Source: JAYZQT01 sp036136335
Lineage (GTDB): Bacteria; Pseudomonadota; Alphaproteobacteria; MPNO01; UBA830
Direction: 5' to 3'
Assembly: GCA_036136335.1 (NCBI GenBank)
Contig: JAYZQT010000006.1
Span: 62,001-126,000 of the forward strand
Length of the DNA stretch: 64,000 nucleotides
Shown here one piece after another: positions 60,209 to 64,000 of this stretch. Position 1 is the first letter of the stretch, and every line of letters starts with the position of its first letter. The translations under genes and the position numbers were made by a program. The notes under the pieces were generated by a model. That model was not told where the DNA came from, did no database searches, and saw only the letters and a list, made by a program, of their open reading frames with translations.

Positions 60209-61696
60209 TTAGAAACGAGGCAGATCAGGAAAGCGGGTCTGACCCTCATGGATGTGCACCCGCCCGAGTTCAGCGCACCGACGAAGTGTCGGAAAGACCT
60301 TGCCAGGATTAAGCCGCTGGGTCGGGTCGAATGCGCATTTGACGCGCTGTTGGTGGTCAAGATCGATTTCGGTAAACACTTCGGTCATGAGGTCACGTTT
60401 TTCTACGCCTACGCCGTGTTCTCCAGTTAACGCACCGCCAACCTCAACACAAATTTTTAAAATATCAGCGCCAAACTTTTCGGCATTTTCGAGCTCACCG
60501 GGTTTATTCGCATCATATAAAATAAGGGGATGAAGATTACCGTCACCCGCGTGAAATACGTTTGCTACACGCAACCCATATCTGGACGCCAGCAGTTTCA
60601 TTCGTGCCAATACCTCAGACAGACGGTGGCGCGGGATTGTCCCATCCATGCAGTAATAATCAGGCGATATACGGCCAACAGCGGGGAAAGCAGCCTTTCG
60701 GCCTGCCCAGAACATATCGCGTTCGGCCTCTGAATTGCTAATCCGGGTTGAATGGGCATCGTTCTCCTGCGCGATCCGTTCGACGCGGTGTATTAGCTCG
60801 TCGACCTCAACGTCCGGGCCATCAAGTTCGACTATCAACAATGCCGCGACGTCAGTTGGATATCCGACCTCTACGAACGCTTCTGCCGCCTCGATCGCCG
60901 GCCGATCCATCATTTCCATTCCACTGGGGATAATGCCTTCTCCGATTATTGCGGCAACACAATCGCATGCCGCCTCGCTCGATTGAAAGCCAACCAGAAG
61001 CGCCCGAGCCATTGCTGGGCTGCGCAGGATACGGACTGTAACCTCTGTTATTACACCCAGCAGCCCTTCAGATCCGGTTACAATTCCAAGCAGATCATAA
61101 CCACCTGAATCAAGGTGCTTGCCGCCCAAACGAACCACCTCACCATCCATCAGTACTATTTCGATACCCAGCAGATTGCTACCAGTTAGCCCATACTTCA
61201 GACAATGTACGCCGCCAGAATTTTCTGCGACGTTACCGCCGATCGTGCAGGCGATCTGACTGGATGGGTCCGGGGCATAATAAAATCCGTCAGCCTGTAC
61301 GGCCTGGGTGATGGCCAGGTTTGTTACCCCGGGCTGTGCTGTAACCGAACGATTGTAGTAATCAACATCCAAAAGACGGTTGAATTTTCCGAGACCAAGG
61401 GTGATCCCGTCTTCGAGAGGTAACGCGCCACCAGACAACGACGTACCAGCCCCACGGGGAACAACCTTGATACCCTGAAAACGGCAGTATTGCAGGATCT
61501 GAGATACTTGTTCCGTGGTTTCCGGCAAAACGACAATCATTGGTAGCTGTCGGTAGGCTGTTAAACCATCGCATTCGTAGGCTCGGAGGCCTTCTTCCTC
61601 TGCAATCACGCTCTCATCAGAGACAATTTTCCGCAGAGCGGACACGATGCCCGGACGCTTTGAGAGTACATTTTGATCGGGATCAGGCATTCGCAT
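60209..61696 (-). CDS. glcD: Glycolate oxidase subunit GlcD
   Basis: GlcD is the catalytic FAD subunit that oxidises glycolate (and D-lactate) to glyoxylate. VPRGAGTSLSGGALP, TIGGNVAENSGGVHCLKYG and GSEGLLGVITEVTV form the FAD domain. HAGDGNLHPLILYD with the metal/substrate His and GEHGVGVEKRDLM are in the C-terminal part. 495 aa. It heads glcD-glcE-glcF-TPR, all in minus orientation. Confidence 0.96.
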   Translation of the reverse strand: MRMPDPDQNVLSKRPGIVSALRKIVSDESVIAEEEGLRAYECDGLTAYRQLPMIVVLPETTEQVSQILQYCRFQGIKVVPRGAGTSLSGGALPLEDGITLGLGKFNRLLDVDYYNRSVTAQPGVTNLAITQAVQADGFYYAPDPSSQIACTIGGNVAENSGGVHCLKYGLTGSNLLGIEIVLMDGEVVRLGGKHLDSGGYDLLGIVTGSEGLLGVITEVTVRILRSPAMARALLVGFQSSEAACDCVAAIIGEGIIPSGMEMMDRPAIEAAEAFVEVGYPTDVAALLIVELDGPDVEVDELIHRVERIAQENDAHSTRISNSEAERDMFWAGRKAAFPAVGRISPDYYCMDGTIPRHRLSEVLARMKLLASRYGLRVANVFHAGDGNLHPLILYDANKPGELENAEKFGADILKICVEVGGALTGEHGVGVEKRDLMTEVFTEIDLDHQQRVKCAFDPTQRLNPGKVFPTLRRCAELGRVHIHEGQTRFPDLPRF

Positions 61697-61799
61697 GCTG
61701 ATGGCTCCGGAAATCTTGCCGCTTCAGTCTAGCGAACCAGCCCCAAAACGAAAACCGCGCCAAATGGGCACGGTCTCTGGCACAAACAGGTTTTCTCGC

Positions 61800-61925
61800 T
61801 CACCCTTGGCGTGCCTTAAACCGCGGGTTCCGCTTGTTGATTACGTATGTGCGTCCACGCCGGCGAACAACCACGCAGAACCGGTCACGTTTCTTGGCCG
61901 ATTTAAGAGAATTAACGACTTTCAT
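61800..61925 (-). CDS. rpmJ: 50S ribosomal protein L36, 41-aa form
   Basis: Direct translation of the minus strand from 61925 gives a 41-aa bL36: MKVVNSLKSAKKRDRF, then VVVRRRGRTYVINKRNPRF and a basic end. AAGGA lies before the ATG. It has a single Cys and so lacks the zinc ribbon of the classical form, as is normal in alphaproteobacteria. The gene is under 50 codons and easily missed. Confidence 0.93.
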   Translation of the reverse strand: MKVVNSLKSAKKRDRFCVVVRRRGRTYVINKRNPRFKARQG

Positions 61926-62048
61926 TAACCTGTTCCTTCAACCAATCGGACACACGACACCCGGTTGGCGGCGGACCATAATGTCACGGAAAGATGGTGT
62001 CAACGCCGGTTCAATTCGATCTTTCCGCAAACTGTTTAACGTAAGTAG

Positions 62049-62927
62049 CTATTCACTGACGTATCGGAAAGCAAAGGTATCTTTATTGGGTATAACAAAG
62101 CCGGCCGTAGGGTTGGGAAAATGTGAGGGCAGAATGGTGACCTGCGTGTCGGCATAATTTTCGAGAAACGCCCACCGTGTATCATGGGCCGCAGCCATAT
62201 CGGCACAAGCAATCGTGCTCCAGTCCGGGATGTGGCACTGGATCATGTGGTGCATCATGTCCCCGCACAACACTGCTCTATCGCCCGCGGATTGTACATT
62301 CAGTCCAACCATACCCGGCGTATGGCCGGGCAACGGTAACAGGGTAAGTCCCTCGTCGATCTGGTGATCCATATCGACAATAATCTCCTGCTTGGCCTCC
62401 AAAATCGGGGTTACACTATCCTCTATGTAGTCGCCGGTCCTCAGCATCCGGTTCTGTTCTGACTGCTCCAGCCAATATTCGAGTTCCGCGCGCGCGAAGA
62501 TATACTTGGCGTTTGGAAATGTGGGAACCCAGCGTCCATCCTCCAACTTCGTGTTCCAGCCCACATGATCAACGTGCATGTGCGTGCAAAGAACAAAGTC
62601 GATTTCTTCCGGAACAACCCCTGTTGCGCGAAAATTATCCATCCATGGAAATACGGCATCATTGAACATTTTGCGATTGCGGGGTTTGTGATTGCCGACG
62701 CAGCTATCGACAAGGATTGTGTGCCGAGGGGTTCGAATGAGAAACGCCTGAATGCTGATTACCACATTGCCCGATGCGGGATCAAAATGGCGAGGCACAA
62801 GCCAGTCCAAATGCAGTTGAATTAGCGCATCATCCCAGTCGGGGAAAAATGTTGCCGCATGTAGCATGGGCATTTCCATTTCAACAACGCGGGTGACAGT
62901 AATATCACCAAATGCAAATTCAAACAT
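62049..62927 (-). CDS. MBL-fold metallo-hydrolase
   Basis: A metallo-beta-lactamase-fold hydrolase. The metal motif THMHVDHVGW (His116, His118, Asp120, His121) is complete; LPGHTPGMVGL and LCGDMMHHM supply further ligands. The ATG at 62927 (MFEFAFGDITVTRV) gives 292 aa. Overall it resembles lactonase/thioesterase-like MBL proteins, possibly acyl-homoserine-lactone- or ester-cleaving, but the substrate cannot be told. Confidence 0.9.
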   Translation of the reverse strand: MFEFAFGDITVTRVVEMEMPMLHAATFFPDWDDALIQLHLDWLVPRHFDPASGNVVISIQAFLIRTPRHTILVDSCVGNHKPRNRKMFNDAVFPWMDNFRATGVVPEEIDFVLCTHMHVDHVGWNTKLEDGRWVPTFPNAKYIFARAELEYWLEQSEQNRMLRTGDYIEDSVTPILEAKQEIIVDMDHQIDEGLTLLPLPGHTPGMVGLNVQSAGDRAVLCGDMMHHMIQCHIPDWSTIACADMAAAHDTRWAFLENYADTQVTILPSHFPNPTAGFVIPNKDTFAFRYVSE

Positions 62928-63250
62928 GTCGCCCCACAAGTTTACCAGATGTCTATGTGTGGGGAATTATGCGTGGCCTCGCACACCCTGTCATCTCCGG
63001 AATGTTGGTAAACGACACGGCCGTGACCTTGCCAGACAGTTTGAGAAAAGAACAAAACTCGTGTTCCTACTAATCTGGTCGAGGCTGCGGAAAAACCGAG
63101 AGAATGCTACCCTGGAGTTTTCTATAAAATTCAACGAACTTTGCACTGAAAGAAACATCCGATTCCCGAGACCCTGAGAAAATAGGGACGATGCCACCGC
63201 ACACCTGCCAGCGCATTTTCAGGCAGGCGCGGTGGAACACAGGCACTAGA
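62928..63250. other. Non-coding gap between MBL-hydrolase and FAH genes
   Basis: Both flanking genes are on the minus strand. No convincing ORF or RNA was seen apart from the hairpin at 63194-63235. The part nearest 62928 should hold the promoter of the MBL-fold gene, unresolved by eye. Confidence 0.6.
63194..63235 (-). terminator. Strong hairpin downstream of the FAH-family gene
   Basis: CCACCGC (63194-63200) pairs with GCGGTGG (63229-63235), and CCTGCC (63204-63209) with GGCAGG (63222-63227), forming a 13-bp stem with a small internal loop. It lies 15 bp after the stop at 63251. A true U-run is missing, so it may be a terminator or an mRNA 3'-end stabiliser. Confidence 0.5.
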
Positions 63251-64000
63251 CTATTTTTCGTTTCTAACCGGGTTAGATAGAACACCGATGTTTTCGATCT
63301 CTATTTCGCACTTGTCGCCTTTTTTGAGATAGATGGGAGGTTTTCGGACAAACCCCACACCCGCCGGTGTGCCCGTCAGAATAATGTCGCCTGGTTCAAG
63401 AGTAATCGCTTTGGCAATTTCATAAACCAGGGTTTTGGTATCAAATATCATTTCTCGTGTATTCGAGTTTTGCAACACTTTACCGTTCAGACGGCACTGT
63501 ATGTTCAGACCCTTGGCGCCGGCGGGAAGTTCATCCGCAGTGACAAAATCTGGTCCAATTGAACCCGTCCGATCAAAATTCTTTCCAATTGTCCATTGAG
63601 ATGCCTTCATCTGATAGTCGCGGATCGATCCTTCATTTGCGACAGAGTATCCGGCAACATAATCGAGCGCTTCTGATTTTTTTATACTGCGCGCACGTTT
63701 CCCAATCACCGCGACAAGTTCAGCCTCGTAATCGTAGTGCCTAGACGCTTTGGGTCGGATCAGTGCCTGGTTGTGGGCAACAAAAGATGTTGCAAACCGG
63801 GTGAATACAACAGGATAGGTTGGACTTTTAAAACCACCTTCCGCAGCATGGTCTTTATAGTTCAAGCCAATGCAGAAAATCTTTCCCGCGTTTTGAACAG
63901 GCGTGAGGTAGCTGACCCGTCCCTTTACAATGGCCCGTGACGACGCATTCTTTGCTGCGCGACCAGCGCGCTGCAGTGCGCCCTTACCCTGTGTGATCAG
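63251..64000 (-). CDS. Fumarylacetoacetate hydrolase-family protein (5' end outside window)
   Basis: FAH-fold hydrolases cleave or decarboxylate acylpyruvates and related diketo acids. The frame stays open to the window edge, giving 250 codons here with the start missing. PVQNAGKIFCIGLNYKDHAAE, HYDYEAELVAVIGK, GYSVANEGSIRDYQMKASQW, GKNFDRTGSIGPDFV and LEPGDIILTGTPAGVGF carry the metal ligands and active-site loop. It resembles 2-keto-4-pentenoate hydratase/fumarylpyruvate hydrolase relatives; the exact substrate is open. Confidence 0.9.
   Translation of the reverse strand: MITQGKGALQRAGRAAKNASSRAIVKGRVSYLTPVQNAGKIFCIGLNYKDHAAEGGFKSPTYPVVFTRFATSFVAHNQALIRPKASRHYDYEAELVAVIGKRARSIKKSEALDYVAGYSVANEGSIRDYQMKASQWTIGKNFDRTGSIGPDFVTADELPAGAKGLNIQCRLNGKVLQNSNTREMIFDTKTLVYEIAKAITLEPGDIILTGTPAGVGFVRKPPIYLKKGDKCEIEIENIGVLSNPVRNEK

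Overview
The window looks like one chromosomal contig from an alphaproteobacterium, probably a Rhodospirillales-like and perhaps marine, uncultured lineage. The taxonomic signs are established marker genes and gene order: ruvCAB followed by ybgC-tolQRAB-pal-cpoB-tilS-ftsH; zapA next to 5-formyltetrahydrofolate cyclo-ligase; a COQ9-family gene near rpsU; and the typically alphaproteobacterial small families GapR/DUF2312, DUF1013, DUF1192, DUF1244 and two DUF465 genes. By eye the base composition is close to half GC. No rRNA, tRNA, insertion sequence, prophage or CRISPR array was seen.

Layout. 1-16094 (minus) is a long co-directional block: yebC, ruvC-ruvA-ruvB, ybgC, tolQ-tolR-tolA-tolB-pal-cpoB, tilS, ftsH, folP, glmM, thiD. 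Many junctions are ATGA or TAATG overlaps. 16095-16606 has no recognised gene. 16607-18871 (minus) holds a coiled-coil DUF4164-like gene, zapA, a probable 6S RNA, 5-FCL and a YmdB-type phosphoesterase. 19057-20640 (plus) holds a class I aldolase and thiE, which lacks a normal start codon. 20840-24661 holds an LLM-class flavoprotein and the EF-P module epmA / epmB / efp. 24712-29424 holds an IMPase-fold protein with altered metal ligands, an OmpA-like / MotA-ExbB-like / coiled-coil-OmpA triad, and rpmE. 29543-36250 holds small conserved genes, a quinone oxidoreductase, purEK, COQ9-def and rpsU. 36365-41293 holds a methyltransferase and the biotin genes bioD-bioF (minus) and bioB-bioA (plus).

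41290-46802 is the most accessory-looking stretch: a two-subunit ThDP decarboxylase, a Baeyer-Villiger-type monooxygenase, a cupin, a truncated crotonase and an acyl/aryl-AMP ligase, arranged around one divergent control region. 46811-53652 holds an AarF/ABC1 kinase, an M3 oligopeptidase, a long-chain acyl-CoA synthetase, a BON lipoprotein, an SDR lacking the catalytic Tyr, and gapR. 53769-61696 holds DUF1244, glycerate kinase, pyruvate kinase and the glycolate oxidase operon glcD-glcE-glcF with a TPR protein. 61800-64000 holds rpmJ (41 codons), an MBL-fold hydrolase and a partial FAH-family hydrolase.

How the genes fit together. The left half builds and maintains the envelope (Tol-Pal, GlmM, FtsH) with DNA repair, folate and thiamine genes. 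Tol-Pal carries unusual low-complexity modules: a Lys-Pro rod in TolA and a pentapeptide minisatellite linker in Pal. The MotA/OmpA triad suggests a second ion-driven envelope complex. GlcDEF, glycerate kinase and pyruvate kinase supply steps at the two ends of a C2-acid assimilation route. The best candidates for undescribed biology are the 41-47 kb cluster, the Tol-Pal repeats, the AUU-start or read-through thiE, the doubly substituted IMPase-like protein and the MotA/OmpA triad.
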